Shown here in pieces: positions 35,577 to 45,072 of a DNA stretch of 64,000 nucleotides. Origin of the DNA: Marimonas lutisalis (GTDB taxonomy: Bacteria > Pseudomonadota > Alphaproteobacteria > Rhodobacterales > Rhodobacteraceae); NCBI RefSeq assembly GCF_005434965.1, contig NZ_SKCI01000004.1, forward strand, positions 469,152 to 533,151, read 5' to 3'. A program made the translations under genes and the position numbers. Numbering within the stretch: position 1 is the stretch's first letter; each line of letters begins with the position of its first letter. Below the pieces are notes generated by a model that was given only the letters and a program-made list of their open reading frames with translations, was not told the DNA's origin and searched no databases.

Positions 35577-35685
35577 GATCCATCCTTTTGCTGGCTGTGC
35601 TGAGCTAAAGATACGTCAAGCCGCGCGCGCTTCAAGAAATCGCGCGTCTGGTGACGCAGATGTGAGAGGCGGAGATGATCCGGGC

Positions 35686-36213
35686 CTAACGGCTGGCGGG
35701 CGGCGAGCTGGGCGTGCGCACGCCGGTGCTGCGGCGGAAGCGCTCGGTCTCGCTGCGGGGTTTGAGAGCTTCGCGCTTGTAGACTTTGTTGTAGAGGTCC
35801 TGCCGGACGATCCGGAACTTGGTGAAGCGCGACTTGCGACGGCGGAAATCCTCGTCCTGCGCGGCCAGTTCTTCGCGGATGGTGGGTGAGACGCCGTTGC
35901 GGCTGGCATGGCGGACAAGCGCGCCATCGCCGGCCGGCACACCGTTGTCCTGAAGCCGCTCGGGCCGGCCGCCAAGGGCGGCCACGCCATCGGCAAGCGG
36001 GTTCTGGTCGACGAGGTTCGCGGCGCCGGGCGTGGGCGGCGGCAGGTCCGAGTAGCTGGCGGGTTCCTGAAGCGGTTTCGTCGGAAGCACCGAAAACTCA
36101 TCCGGGCCCGGCGAGGCCGAGCGCACGTCACGCAGGGTGATGTCGCGTTCATAACCGCCGCAGGCGGCAAGGCCCAGGGCCGACATCATCAGGATCAGGG
36201 CGCTTTTGCGCAT
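35686..36213 (-). CDS. DUF3035 lipoprotein
   Basis: A 175-aa lipoprotein with signal MRKSALILMMSALGLAAC (lipobox LAAC, modified Cys18). The mature part is proline- and arginine-rich and mostly lacks hydrophobic segments (DEFSVLPTKPLQEPASYSDLPPPTPG, then FRRRKSRFTKFRIVRQDLYNKVYKREALKP). This matches the DUF3035 family of alphaproteobacteria, whose role is unknown. It lies between lspA, which would cut its own signal peptide, and the M16 pair. Confidence 0.78.
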   Translation of the reverse strand: MRKSALILMMSALGLAACGGYERDITLRDVRSASPGPDEFSVLPTKPLQEPASYSDLPPPTPGAANLVDQNPLADGVAALGGRPERLQDNGVPAGDGALVRHASRNGVSPTIREELAAQDEDFRRRKSRFTKFRIVRQDLYNKVYKREALKPRSETERFRRSTGVRTPSSPPASR

Positions 36214-36281
36214 CGTTCAACTCCACTCCGGTGGCACAGCTTTACCCTATCGCCGCGCCCGCGTCACGGGGCGTTTTGCCC

Positions 36282-36773
36282 CTATTTTCCCTGCGTGGCC
36301 TTTTTTTCCTTGGTATCGCCCCCGGCAAAGATGACCATTCCCAGCGCACCGGCAAACACCGCGATATCGGCCACGTTGAAGGAATAAGGATTGCGGATTC
36401 CACAGCAGCTCATGTTCAGGAAGTCGGCCACGGCGCCGTAAAGCAGCCGGTCGACCACGTTGCCCAGCGCGCCGCCGATCAGGAAACCGGCGGAGATGCT
36501 GACGGCGGTGCCGTTTTCTTCGTGATGGACAAACCAGAGGACCGCGCCGGAAATGACCAGCGCCACGGCGATCAGAACCCAGCGGGTGAGATCGGAGTTT
36601 TCCGCGAACAGGCCGAAATTGATGCCGTAGTTCCACGCCATCCGCAGGTTCAGAAGCGGCGGAACCACGTCTATTTCCAGACGTTGCGACAGGTTCAGCC
36701 AATGGACGACATACCATTTGCTGGCCTGATCGATCAGAAAGGTCCAGAACCCCACCCAGAAAACGGTGCGCAT
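36282..36773 (-). CDS. lspA: Lipoprotein signal peptidase
   Basis: An inner-membrane aspartyl peptidase of 163 aa (signal peptidase II) with four helices. The catalytic aspartates are in GNVVDRLLYGAVADFL and FNVADIAVF, and NYGINFGLF is the conserved periplasmic loop. The start at 36773 is chosen because AGGAGA lies about 8 bases before it; a start 17 codons earlier would add an unusual hydrophilic N-terminus. It is followed by the DUF3035 lipoprotein gene. Confidence 0.92.
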   Translation of the reverse strand: MRTVFWVGFWTFLIDQASKWYVVHWLNLSQRLEIDVVPPLLNLRMAWNYGINFGLFAENSDLTRWVLIAVALVISGAVLWFVHHEENGTAVSISAGFLIGGALGNVVDRLLYGAVADFLNMSCCGIRNPYSFNVADIAVFAGALGMVIFAGGDTKEKKATQGK

Positions 36774-36837
36774 GGGTCTATCTCCTGCCTCTGCCCCCGG
36801 GGCGGTTTTTCCGCCCTCGGTCATATTTTCTGCCCCA

Positions 36838-38427
36838 TTAGTGCCGGAAATGGCGCATCCCGGTCAAGACCATTGCGAGCCCGGCCTCGTCGGCGGCGGC
36901 GATCACCTCGTCGTCGCGCATGCTGCCGCCGGGCTGAATCACCGCCGTGGCACCGGCTGCGGCGGCCTCCATCAACCCGTCAGCGAAGGGGAAGAACGCG
37001 TCCGAGGCGACGACCGAACCCTTGGCGGGGTTCTCGGGCAGGCCCAGCGCTTCGCCCATCCGGCCGGCCTTGATCGCGGCGATGTTGGCGCTGTCGACGC
37101 GGCTCATCTGGCCGGCGCCCACGCCCACGGTCGCGCCACCCTTCACATAGACAATCGCGTTGGATTTCACGTGTTTGGCCACCTTCCAGGCAAAGAGCAG
37201 ATCGGCCATTTCCTGATCCGAGGGTGCGCGTTTCGTCACCACCTTGAGATCGTCGAGGCCGATATGCCCGTTGTCCTTGTCCTGCACCAGGAACCCGCCC
37301 GAGACCTGGCGGAAGGTCAGGCCCGCGGCCATGGGATCGGCCATCGCGCCGGTGGTCAGCAGGCGCAGGTTCTTCTTGGCGGCAAAGATCGCGCGCGCCT
37401 CGTCGCTGGCTTCGGGGGCGATCACCACCTCGGTAAAGATCTGCACGATTTCCTCGGCAGTTTCGGCATCGAGCGGCTGATTCAGCGCGACGATGCCACC
37501 AAAGGCGCTGGTGCGGTCGCAATCAAACGCCTTCACATAGGCGTCTTTCAGCGTGGTGCCGCGCGCGACCCCGCAGGGGTTGGCATGCTTGATGATCGCG
37601 CAGGCCGGGCCCTCGGTGGCGGAAAATTCGCTGACCAGTTCGAACGCGGCGTCGGTATCGTTGATGTTGTTATAGCTCAGCTCCTTGCCCTGGTGCTGCT
37701 GCGCGGTGGCCACGCCCGGGCGGTTCGAGCCGTCGGTGTAGAAGGCGGCCTTCTGGTGCGGGTTTTCGCCATAGCGCAGCGACTGGGCCAGCGTGCCGGC
37801 AAAGGCGCGGCGGCGCGGGGTTTCTTCGGCGATCGCATCGGCCATCCAGGTGGACACGGCGGCATCATAGGCCGCGGTGCGGGCATAGGCGGTTTGCGCC
37901 AGGCGCTGGCGGAAGGCGCGCGTGGTCTGGCCGTCATGTGTCTCTAACTCGGCCAAAAGCGCGCCATAATCGGCGACGTCGACCACCACGTTGACGAAGG
38001 CGTGGTTCTTGGCGGCGGCGCGGATCATGGCCGGGCCGCCGATATCGATATTCTCGATGCAGGTGTCATAGTCGGCGCCCTTGGCGACGGTTTCCTCGAA
38101 CGGGTAGAGGTTAACGACCAGCAGGTCGATCGCGCCGATACCGTGTTCGTTCATCGCGGCGACATGGGCATCGTTATCGCGCAGCGCCAAGAGGCCGCCA
38201 TGCACCATCGGGTGCAGGGTTTTCACCCGGCCATCCATCATTTCGGGGAAGCCGGTGACCTCGGAGACGTCTTTCACCGCCAGTCCGGCCTCGCGCAGCG
38301 TCTTGGCGCTGCCCCCGGTCGAAAGAAGCTCGACCCTGCGTTCGGCGAGCGCCCGTGCCAGATCGACTAGGCCGGTCTTATCAGAGACGGAGAGAAGGGC
38401 GCGGTGGATGGGGGCGGATTGGGTCAT
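36838..38427 (-). CDS. purH: Bifunctional AICAR transformylase / IMP cyclohydrolase
   Basis: A 529-aa cytosolic enzyme for the last two steps of IMP synthesis. The N-terminal cyclohydrolase (about 1-200) has [27 protein letters not shown] and [17 protein letters not shown]. The C-terminal transformylase has [26 protein letters not shown] and [23 protein letters not shown], with its catalytic Lys-His pair in KHANP. It belongs to the long minus-strand operon from rsmB to the M16 peptidases. Confidence 0.95.
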   Translation of the reverse strand: MTQSAPIHRALLSVSDKTGLVDLARALAERRVELLSTGGSAKTLREAGLAVKDVSEVTGFPEMMDGRVKTLHPMVHGGLLALRDNDAHVAAMNEHGIGAIDLLVVNLYPFEETVAKGADYDTCIENIDIGGPAMIRAAAKNHAFVNVVVDVADYGALLAELETHDGQTTRAFRQRLAQTAYARTAAYDAAVSTWMADAIAEETPRRRAFAGTLAQSLRYGENPHQKAAFYTDGSNRPGVATAQQHQGKELSYNNINDTDAAFELVSEFSATEGPACAIIKHANPCGVARGTTLKDAYVKAFDCDRTSAFGGIVALNQPLDAETAEEIVQIFTEVVIAPEASDEARAIFAAKKNLRLLTTGAMADPMAAGLTFRQVSGGFLVQDKDNGHIGLDDLKVVTKRAPSDQEMADLLFAWKVAKHVKSNAIVYVKGGATVGVGAGQMSRVDSANIAAIKAGRMGEALGLPENPAKGSVVASDAFFPFADGLMEAAAAGATAVIQPGGSMRDDEVIAAADEAGLAMVLTGMRHFRH

Positions 38428-38525
38428 CGGGGGCTCCGGTAAATCAGGTGGCAGCTTCTGCGCCGCGGCATACGCGAAAAGACCCGGAGATTGAACCGCC
38501 GATATGTCGCGGTTCCGTTGAAATC

Positions 38526-39608
38526 CTACTTGAGGCGCTTGAGGCTGTAATCGTGCAGGATATCAAGTGTGGTCGTATTGGTCGGTATGCCATCCCGGAA
38601 GGTAAGCGGCCCGTCTTTGAGCGGCAAAACCTGCTCGCTTGCCCGCCACAGGAAATACCCGTCGTCATCCGAAAAGCTGGAGCCATGTTTGATCTTGTTC
38701 TGGCAGGTGGAAAAGCTGGGACCAGGCGCACATTGCATTGCGAATTTGCTAAAGACCGTTGCCTCGGGACGAATGTCAGGCCAGTCCAGTTCAAGCGTTT
38801 TACCATCGGACGTGCCGCCGATTGCGGTGCCCTTGAGAGCAGCAACCTTGTTGCAGCCCTGGCAGCTTTGTCCCGTGACCGCATATAGCGGCGGCGCCTG
38901 TTCGTATTCCGGTCGAATCTGGGCCTGCGTTACGATGCCGGATTTGTACTGCCAGGCGCCTTTACGTTTTTCCAGTGTGACCTCGGCCGCCATCTTGTAG
39001 CGGAAGGTGAACCCGTGGGAGTATTTGAGCGGGCTGTGAGCTCCGGTGACCGGGTCCACCTGCGAATACATGTTGTGATAGATGATCCGCACATGGCCCG
39101 GCAGCGATACCTGCCAGACCTGCGTTTCGCGCTTGAAGTCGATCCGATAGACCACAGTTCCGGAACACGGTGCCTCGGGAGGGCCTGCATTGGTGAAGCT
39201 CACCACCTTTTCTGCGCCGGGGTCGAGCGGGATGGTGACCGGCTGTGCCGCCGTGGGAACGAAGGGCGCGTAAGAGACCATCCATTCGCCGTTGTAGTTC
39301 CATTGGCGATAGGTCAACACCAGCTCGGAATCGTCTCTAACATTGCCTGAAGCGGCCGCGACACCGCCAAAGGCGTAGGGCCCCAATGTGCCGCGCACAT
39401 TGTAGGTGCCCTGCCCCTTAACCGGGCCATCTATGGGCGGCAGCACTAGCGGAATGGTCTCTTCCGAGCTTTGATTGTCGATGCCCGCGCCCTTGTGCGT
39501 GCAGGTCATGTTCGAGGTTACCGTCAAGGTCGCCTGGCGCGGCGCGTCCGCGCCAACCAGACCGGGCAGAAGGCTAACGACCGAAGAGGCAAGAATGAGG
39601 AGTCTCAT
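38526..39608 (-). CDS. Hypothetical secreted protein, family not recognised
   Basis: A 360-aa protein with signal peptide [20 protein letters not shown] and no other membrane segment, so it is probably periplasmic or secreted. The mature protein is rich in beta-type sequence ([34 protein letters not shown]) and has several cysteines: CTHKG near residue 36, APCSG, a CQGC pair, and [12 protein letters not shown]. Its start overlaps the heparinase-like gene stop by ATGA, and purH follows 99 bases later. In related genomes as I recall them, purH normally follows the heparinase-like gene directly, so this may be an inserted gene. Base composition appears lower in GC than its neighbours. Confidence 0.7.
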   Translation of the reverse strand: MRLLILASSVVSLLPGLVGADAPRQATLTVTSNMTCTHKGAGIDNQSSEETIPLVLPPIDGPVKGQGTYNVRGTLGPYAFGGVAAASGNVRDDSELVLTYRQWNYNGEWMVSYAPFVPTAAQPVTIPLDPGAEKVVSFTNAGPPEAPCSGTVVYRIDFKRETQVWQVSLPGHVRIIYHNMYSQVDPVTGAHSPLKYSHGFTFRYKMAAEVTLEKRKGAWQYKSGIVTQAQIRPEYEQAPPLYAVTGQSCQGCNKVAALKGTAIGGTSDGKTLELDWPDIRPEATVFSKFAMQCAPGPSFSTCQNKIKHGSSFSDDDGYFLWRASEQVLPLKDGPLTFRDGIPTNTTTLDILHDYSLKRLK

Positions 39609-41347
39609 GTCGTCTCCGGGAAGAGTTCGTCCATTTGCACGTCGCGGATGCCAACGGGTGAGTTCTGCGCCTTGGTCAGCGACCAGCGGGCGCGCGTGGC
39701 GTAATCGGTGGCCCGGCCCGACAGCACGACCTGCCGCGCGGCGCGGGGCTTCAGCCGCCCCTTCTCAAGGTAGACGCTGGCGGCCAGTTCCATGTCGACC
39801 GACGCGTCGGTGCGCAACACCCACAGTTCGCCGCTTTTCAGCGCCAGTGAAACGGCGGCGCCGCCCATGTCGAGCTCGGCATCGACATCGGGATGCAGGT
39901 GGAACCGGATCTGGAACAGGATCCCGGGATCCAGCGCTTCGCTGAGCACCTTGTCCATCTGCTTCTTGTGGCCGTCTTCCAGCGCGACAAGCAGGTCTTC
40001 GCCATACATGCCGCCGCCATCGAAGGTAAGTTCGAGCGTGCGCGCATGGGTGAGACCATGCGATTTGACCCAGCCGTCATGCCCGCCCTGGAAGCGGATG
40101 CCATCCGGGGCCTGGCTCATCTCGATCGGCACGTGCGTGGGGGCATCGACCAGCAATTCGCCCCAGATGCCGGTGCCGCCCGAGAGCCGGGCGCTGGAAT
40201 GGCCGTCGATGCAGAGCGTTGAATGCGAGGGCGTGGCCCGGCCTGCCCGGCGCCAATCGAGGCCGAAGCTGGCGCCCGAGCCGCAATTGACGATCAGCGG
40301 CCGGCGGCCCGAGGTCAGCTCGAACGCGAGGGTGGAGGCATGGGCATCGTGGCTGGCCTTGCCACTGGGCGGCGGGGCGGCATCGACGATCACGCTGGTG
40401 CGGCCGGCCGAGAGACGGGCGTAGCCCATCGACAGGCCATCGGAGACACGCGATTTCACGCCGCTGGCGGCGAGCGCCTGATCGAGCCGTCCCTCGACCC
40501 CTTTGCCGCCACCATGAAACCGCGCAAGCGAGCCATCGGCATGGCGCAGGGTGCGCAGGGTGGGGGCGATGCGTTCGATCGCGTCGAGATGGGCGGGCAG
40601 CGGGGCCTTGCCCGTCTCTTCGAGCGCGGCGGCGGCCCATGTGAGCAGGGTGAACACCTCGAGCAGTTCTTCGGGGTTGCGGGTGGGAATGCCGCCCTGT
40701 TCATCGACCTGTGCCCGGCATTCCTGGCTGAGCGCGCGCATCGCCGGGGCGGCGTGGGCCTCCATCCCCTCGAGCGAGAGACCGGCATAGAGCAGGCCGG
40801 TCAGCGCCTCGAACCGGGGCAGGCCGGGCGTGGCCGCGCTCCAGCGGCGGCCGAGGAATTTCGTCTGCTGCGCCAGCGAGCGGTAGAAGGCATCGGACTG
40901 CGCCTTGTCGGTGCCGTGCAGCAGGAAGATCGCGTGACTGATCCAGCGGATCAAACGCCGCCCGGTCAGTTCCGGCGTCCAGCCCGGGCCGCTGCCGTTG
41001 CCGAAGCGCGCGATCCACTGCCAAAGCCAGGCCTGCGCCATTTCACGCGCCCTGGCGTCGCCCACGGCGGCCAGGTCATCCAGCCAGCCGAAGCCATGGG
41101 TTTCCTGGGCGAACTCGGCACTGGGGGCGCCGATGGCCCAGAGGCCGGCCTGGTCATCCTCGATCAGGGTACCAGCGAAAAGAAAATTCCCGGCGATCAG
41201 CTGTTTGCCGCGGGCATAGAGGCCGATGGTGCGTGGTTCGGGGTGGGACACGAAGGCGGTGGCGGATTTCGCAAGGGTGCTGGCCCGCGCGTGCACACGG
41301 TTCAGGATGCGTGACCCCCACGCGCTGATCGGTTCCCCTTGGGACAT
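39605..41347 (-). CDS. Heparinase II/III-like family protein
   Basis: A 580-aa protein with an all-helical N-terminal region (about 90-290: GFGWLDDLAAVGD, TGRRLIRWISHAIFLLHGT, YRSLAQQTKFLGRRW). A C-terminal heparinase II/III-like beta domain (about 310-540) shows LIVNCGSGASFGLDWRRAGRATPSHSTL and the histidine of VKSHGLTHARTL. The family includes polysaccharide lyases acting on uronic acid polymers. In this operon position next to purH and rsmB it is conserved in Rhodobacteraceae, but its substrate is unknown. No signal peptide is evident at the start. Confidence 0.8.
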   Translation of the reverse strand: MSQGEPISAWGSRILNRVHARASTLAKSATAFVSHPEPRTIGLYARGKQLIAGNFLFAGTLIEDDQAGLWAIGAPSAEFAQETHGFGWLDDLAAVGDARAREMAQAWLWQWIARFGNGSGPGWTPELTGRRLIRWISHAIFLLHGTDKAQSDAFYRSLAQQTKFLGRRWSAATPGLPRFEALTGLLYAGLSLEGMEAHAAPAMRALSQECRAQVDEQGGIPTRNPEELLEVFTLLTWAAAALEETGKAPLPAHLDAIERIAPTLRTLRHADGSLARFHGGGKGVEGRLDQALAASGVKSRVSDGLSMGYARLSAGRTSVIVDAAPPPSGKASHDAHASTLAFELTSGRRPLIVNCGSGASFGLDWRRAGRATPSHSTLCIDGHSSARLSGGTGIWGELLVDAPTHVPIEMSQAPDGIRFQGGHDGWVKSHGLTHARTLELTFDGGGMYGEDLLVALEDGHKKQMDKVLSEALDPGILFQIRFHLHPDVDAELDMGGAAVSLALKSGELWVLRTDASVDMELAASVYLEKGRLKPRAARQVVLSGRATDYATRARWSLTKAQNSPVGIRDVQMDELFPETT

Positions 41348-41456
41348 CTCGTTTCTGCCTCGTTTCGCTCTGCCGGCGATTTGCGGGCATGATAGCCCGG
41401 CTTGGCGGGCGGGTCACCAAGGAATGTCGCGCGGCGGGGTGTTGGGCGGAAACCCG

Positions 41457-42728
41457 TCAGGCGGGTGTGCGCAGGCAGGCGATGTAAAAGCCGTCCATGC
41501 CGCCCTGATCGGCCCAGAAATCGGGGCGCAGGCGCAACCCGCCTTCCTCGGTGATCCAGGCGGGATCGATGCCGGGACGGGCAAGCGCGTCGCGGTCGAC
41601 GCGCAGGTCCGGGTGGCGGAGCAGCGCCTCGTCGACCTGGCATTCGCCTTCGTCGGGCAAGAGGCTGCAGGTGCAGAACACCAGCCGCCCGCCGGGTTTC
41701 AGAAGCGACAGCGCGTGGTCGAGCATCTCGGCCTGCATTTCGATCAGCGTGCCGAACTCGACCCCGTCCTTGGCGTGGGGCAGGTCGGGGTGGCGGCGGA
41801 TGGTGCCGGTGGCCGAGCAGGGCGCGTCGAGAAGGATGGCGTCATACGGGCCATCCTGGAAAGTCAGCGCGTCGCCCTGCGTGACAGAGGCCTTGAGCTC
41901 GGTGCGGGCGAGGTTTTCGCGCACCCGTTTCAGGCGGTTTTCCGACAGGTCGAGCGCGGTCACCTTGGCCCCTGCCGCGGCCAGTTGCAGCGTCTTGCCG
42001 CCCGGCGCGGCGCACATATCAAGCACCGTCTCGCCCGGCTGTGCCCCAAGGATACGGGCGGGCAGCGCGGCCGCGGCATCCTGCACCCACCAGTCGCCCG
42101 CGTCATAGCCCGGCAGCGCCGAGACCTGACCGTGATCCGACAGGCGCACCGAGCCGGTGGGCAAGGCCATGCCGCCGGTGGCCTGCGCCACCGCCGCGGC
42201 ATCCTCTTTCGCCGTCAGGTCAAGCGGCGCGCCGGCGAAATGCGCGGCTTCGATATGTGAGACTATTTCAGCCGAATACGCCTGAACCAGCGGCCCGCGC
42301 AGCCATTTAGGCAGGCGCGGAATGCGCAGCGTGTCCCACTTCAACGGGGCCTCCTCGGCCATCTTGCGCAGCACGGCGTTAACGAGCCCCTTGAGCCGCC
42401 CGTGCCGGCGATGCGCGCCGGTGATTGCGACCGCGTCGTTGACCACGCCATGCGCGTCGCCGCCGAGCGCCAGTTCGACCGTGGCCAGCCGCAACACGTT
42501 GCGGACGTGCAGGGCGGGGTTTTTCCGCAGGTGGGGCTTCAGGAGCCGGTCGGCCCGTTCCAGCCCGCGCAACGTATCGAGTGCGAGGCGCTGGGCGCGG
42601 GCGCGATCGGCGGGATCGAGCCGGTCGAGCGCACCGGAGCCGATCAGCTCGCTCATCAGGCGCTGTTCGCCCAGGACCTGATCGAGCAGGTATATGGCGG
42701 ACCGGCGGGCGGAAGATGGGGTGGACAT
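41457..42728 (-). CDS. rsmB: 16S rRNA (cytosine-967-C5) methyltransferase RsmB
   Basis: A 423-aa enzyme with an N-terminal NusB-like helical domain (about 1-135: RRSAIYLLDQVLGEQ, VNAVLRKMAEEAP) and a Rossmann methyltransferase domain. The SAM site is DMCAAPGGKTLQLAA. The two cysteines of m5C transferases are in LLDAPCSATGTIRRHPD and LVFCTCSLLPDEGE. It heads the long minus-strand operon and diverges from the SDHAF4-like gene. Confidence 0.92.
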   Translation of the reverse strand: MSTPSSARRSAIYLLDQVLGEQRLMSELIGSGALDRLDPADRARAQRLALDTLRGLERADRLLKPHLRKNPALHVRNVLRLATVELALGGDAHGVVNDAVAITGAHRRHGRLKGLVNAVLRKMAEEAPLKWDTLRIPRLPKWLRGPLVQAYSAEIVSHIEAAHFAGAPLDLTAKEDAAAVAQATGGMALPTGSVRLSDHGQVSALPGYDAGDWWVQDAAAALPARILGAQPGETVLDMCAAPGGKTLQLAAAGAKVTALDLSENRLKRVRENLARTELKASVTQGDALTFQDGPYDAILLDAPCSATGTIRRHPDLPHAKDGVEFGTLIEMQAEMLDHALSLLKPGGRLVFCTCSLLPDEGECQVDEALLRHPDLRVDRDALARPGIDPAWITEEGGLRLRPDFWADQGGMDGFYIACLRTPA

Positions 42729-42772
42729 GCGCGTTCCTTGGCAAGACGTCGATGGCGGCGTATATCAAGCGC

Positions 42773-42952
42773 ATGAGCGACAAGAAAGACCTTCCCCCCG
42801 CAGCGATCCGCGCCCTGGCCGAGGCCGAGGAGCGGCGCAAGAAACGCGAAGCCGAGGCCAAGGCGATGCCGAAAGAGCTGGGCGGGCGCGACGGCCCCGA
42901 GCCGGTGCGTTACGGCGATTGGGAGAAGAAGGGTATCGCCATCGATTTCTGA
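42773..42952 (+). CDS. DUF1674 / SDHAF4-like succinate dehydrogenase assembly factor
   Basis: A 59-aa soluble protein ending GGRDGPEPVRYGDWEKKGIAIDF, the conserved C-terminus of the DUF1674 family. Eukaryotic members (SDHAF4/Sdh8) help assemble the flavoprotein of succinate dehydrogenase. The N-terminal half is charged and helical (ALAEAEERRKKREAEAKA). Start at 42773 (MSDKKDLPPAA) fits the family; an ATG seven codons earlier is possible. The REP-like palindrome follows. Confidence 0.85.
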   Translation: MSDKKDLPPAAIRALAEAEERRKKREAEAKAMPKELGGRDGPEPVRYGDWEKKGIAIDF

Positions 42953-42961
42953 GCCGGGGGT

Positions 42962-42979
42962 GCCGGGCTGAAGCCCGGC
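42962..42979. repeat. REP-like palindrome, copy 2
   Basis: gccgggctgaagcccggc is identical to 17318-17335, with flanks ggggt before and ttacgcc after. It lies between the convergent SDHAF4-like and dapB stops, the same arrangement as copy 1. Confidence 0.75.
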
Positions 42980-42999
42980 TTACGCCGTGCTGGCGGGTA

Positions 43000-43824
43000 T
43001 CAGAGCCCCAGCACGTCGATCATGTCATACTGACCGGGCGATTTGTCCTGCCCCCAGAGCGCGGCCTTGAGCGCGCCGCGCGCATAGATCGAGCGATCGG
43101 TGGCGACGTGGCGCAGGATGATACGTTCGCCGGCGGCGGCGAACATCACGTCATGTTCACCCACGATGTCGCCACCGCGAATGGCACTGAACCCGATATG
43201 GCCCTTTACACGTTTGCCGGTGATGCCGTCGCGGCCGCGGTCGGCCACGTCCGTCAAGGACACGCCGCGCCCTTCGGCGGCGGCCTCGCCCAGCATCAGC
43301 GCGGTGCCCGAGGGCGCATCGACCTTCTGGTTATGGTGCGCCTCGATCACCTCGATGTCGTAATCATCGTCCAGCGCCTCGGCCACCTTGCGGGTGAGCT
43401 GCGTGAGCAGGTTGACGCCGAGGCTCATGTTGCCGGCGCGGATGATGACGGCGTGGCGCGCGGCGGGTTCGAGCGCGGCAATCTGATCGTCGCTCATCCC
43501 CGTGGTGCCGATCACGTGCACGGCGCGGGCCTGCGCGGCCAGCGCGGCAAATTCCAGCGTCGCTTCGGGCGCGGTGAAATCGATCACCGCCTGGGCGCGG
43601 GCAAAGGCGTCGAGCGGCTCATCCTCGACCGTCACGCCCAGCGCGCCAAGGCCGATCGCCTCGCCCACGTCGCGGCCGATCCAGTCGTGCCCCGACCGTT
43701 CGATGGCGCCGACAAGGCGGGCCTTGTCGCTGGCCGCCACGGTGCGCACCAGCATCTGGCCCATGCGGCCCGAAACGCCGGTGATCACGATGCCGGGAAG
43801 ATCGGTGCGGGGCATGTCTGACAT
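43000..43824 (-). CDS. dapB: 4-hydroxy-tetrahydrodipicolinate reductase
   Basis: A 274-aa enzyme of lysine and diaminopimelate synthesis. The nucleotide motif is GVSGRMGQ (about 16-23); [39 protein letters not shown] (catalytic His pair and Lys) and [17 protein letters not shown] are all conserved. It is convergent with the SDHAF4-like gene and divergent from rbfA. Confidence 0.94.
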   Translation of the reverse strand: MSDMPRTDLPGIVITGVSGRMGQMLVRTVAASDKARLVGAIERSGHDWIGRDVGEAIGLGALGVTVEDEPLDAFARAQAVIDFTAPEATLEFAALAAQARAVHVIGTTGMSDDQIAALEPAARHAVIIRAGNMSLGVNLLTQLTRKVAEALDDDYDIEVIEAHHNQKVDAPSGTALMLGEAAAEGRGVSLTDVADRGRDGITGKRVKGHIGFSAIRGGDIVGEHDVMFAAAGERIILRHVATDRSIYARGALKAALWGQDKSPGQYDMIDVLGL

Positions 43825-43911
43825 CTGTCATTCTCCTGAAATGCGGTTTTGTCTTCCTTAGCGAAGCAACCCGAGCTTGGCAAAGCCCTGCTGAAGGCTT
43901 AAGTGCGGCGC

Positions 43912-44307
43912 ATGGCAAAGAACAAGTTTCACGATGGTCCCGGCCCTTCGCAGCGCCAGCTGCGCGTGGGTGAACTGATCCGGCGGACGCTGGCGCAGGT
44001 GCTGGCGCGCGGCGATGTGCACGATCCGGACCTGAACCGCATGTCGATCACCGTGGGCGAGGTGCGCGTTTCGCCGGACCTGAAGATCGCCACCGCCTAT
44101 GTTCTGCCGCTGGGCGGACAGGGGCAGGAGGACGTTCTGAAGCTTCTGGCCCGCAACAAGGGTGAACTGCGCCGGATCATCGGCAAGGAGATGACCCTGA
44201 AATATGCCCCCGACCTGCGCTTCCGGCTGGACGAGACATTCGACCAGATGGACGAGACGCGGCGCCTGTTTTCGCAGGACAACGTGCGCCGCGACCTGGA
44301 GAGCTGA
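43912..44307 (+). CDS. rbfA: 30S ribosome-binding factor RbfA
   Basis: A 131-aa KH-fold protein that helps mature the 16S rRNA 5' end and supports growth in the cold. [41 protein letters not shown] and [14 protein letters not shown] are the conserved stretches. Start at 43912 ([11 protein letters not shown]) rather than three codons earlier, following the family. Lies one base upstream of the next gene; truB, its common partner, is 1.8 kb away. Confidence 0.93.
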   Translation: MAKNKFHDGPGPSQRQLRVGELIRRTLAQVLARGDVHDPDLNRMSITVGEVRVSPDLKIATAYVLPLGGQGQEDVLKLLARNKGELRRIIGKEMTLKYAPDLRFRLDETFDQMDETRRLFSQDNVRRDLES

Positions 44308-44308
44308 G

Positions 44309-45043
44309 ATGCTGCGCCGGGTGGCCCTTGCCCTCTGCGCGCTGGTGGTGCCGGCCGCGGCGGGCGCGGTGGACTGCCGGGATATCGAGCATCGAGACAA
44401 GAGCTTTACCATTTGCGAGATCGACGTCACGCAGGAAACGCTGCGGCTGTTCCTGAAAACGCCGCAGGGTGACGTGATCGGCCATTTCGGCGCGCTGGAG
44501 GATCTTGTGGGCCAGGGCGGCCAGCGCCTGGCGATGGCGATGAACGCGGGCATGTATCACGAAGATCGCACGCCCGTGGGCCTGTTCATCGAAGATGGCG
44601 TCGAAAAGATGCGCCTTGTTACCAGCGCGGGGCCTGGCAATTTCGGGCTGCTGCCCAATGGCGTATTCTGCATCCGCGACGGACGCGCCGACGTGATCGA
44701 GACCCGGCGCTATGCGCGCGAGGCGCCGGAGTGCCGGTTCGCCACGCAATCGGGGCCGATGCTGGTGATCGACGGCGCGTTGCATCCGCGGTTCCTGCCC
44801 GACAGCACCAGCCGCTATGTGCGCAACGGGGTGGGCAGCACGGCAGACGGTCGGCGGGTGGTGTTCGCGATTTCCAATACTGTGGTCACCTTTCATGAAT
44901 TCGGCACGCTCTTCCGCGATGTGCTGAAATTGCCCAACGCATTGTTTTTCGATGGCAATATCTCGCGGCTTTTCGCGCGGGATATTGGGCGGTCGGATGC
45001 CGGGTTCACCCCTCTGGGGCCGATGGTTGCGGTGGTCGAATAG
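44309..45043 (+). CDS. Phosphodiester glycosidase (NAGPA/DUF2233) family secreted protein
   Basis: A 244-aa exported protein with signal peptide MLRRVALALCALVVPAAAGA. MAMNAGMYHEDRTPVGLFIEDG and GNFGLLPNGVFCIRDG are typical of the NAGPA/DUF2233 domain, whose best known member uncovers mannose-6-phosphate by cutting a phosphodiester. The C-terminal part has FATQSGPMLVIDG and LFFDGNISRLFAR, also conserved. Cys22, Cys36 and further cysteines could form disulfides. It starts one base after rbfA. The substrate in bacteria is not settled; cell-envelope glycan phosphodiesters are possible. Confidence 0.8.
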   Translation: MLRRVALALCALVVPAAAGAVDCRDIEHRDKSFTICEIDVTQETLRLFLKTPQGDVIGHFGALEDLVGQGGQRLAMAMNAGMYHEDRTPVGLFIEDGVEKMRLVTSAGPGNFGLLPNGVFCIRDGRADVIETRRYAREAPECRFATQSGPMLVIDGALHPRFLPDSTSRYVRNGVGSTADGRRVVFAISNTVVTFHEFGTLFRDVLKLPNALFFDGNISRLFARDIGRSDAGFTPLGPMVAVVE

Positions 45044-45072
45044 GGCCTGTTGGGCCTTGTCAGAGACTGGTT

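Noticed and set aside
32953..35603. Two plus-strand frames of 464 and 453 codons
   Set aside because: They lie opposite the M16 peptidase pair and encode no recognisable motifs; the minus-strand proteins carry signal peptides and HFLEH.
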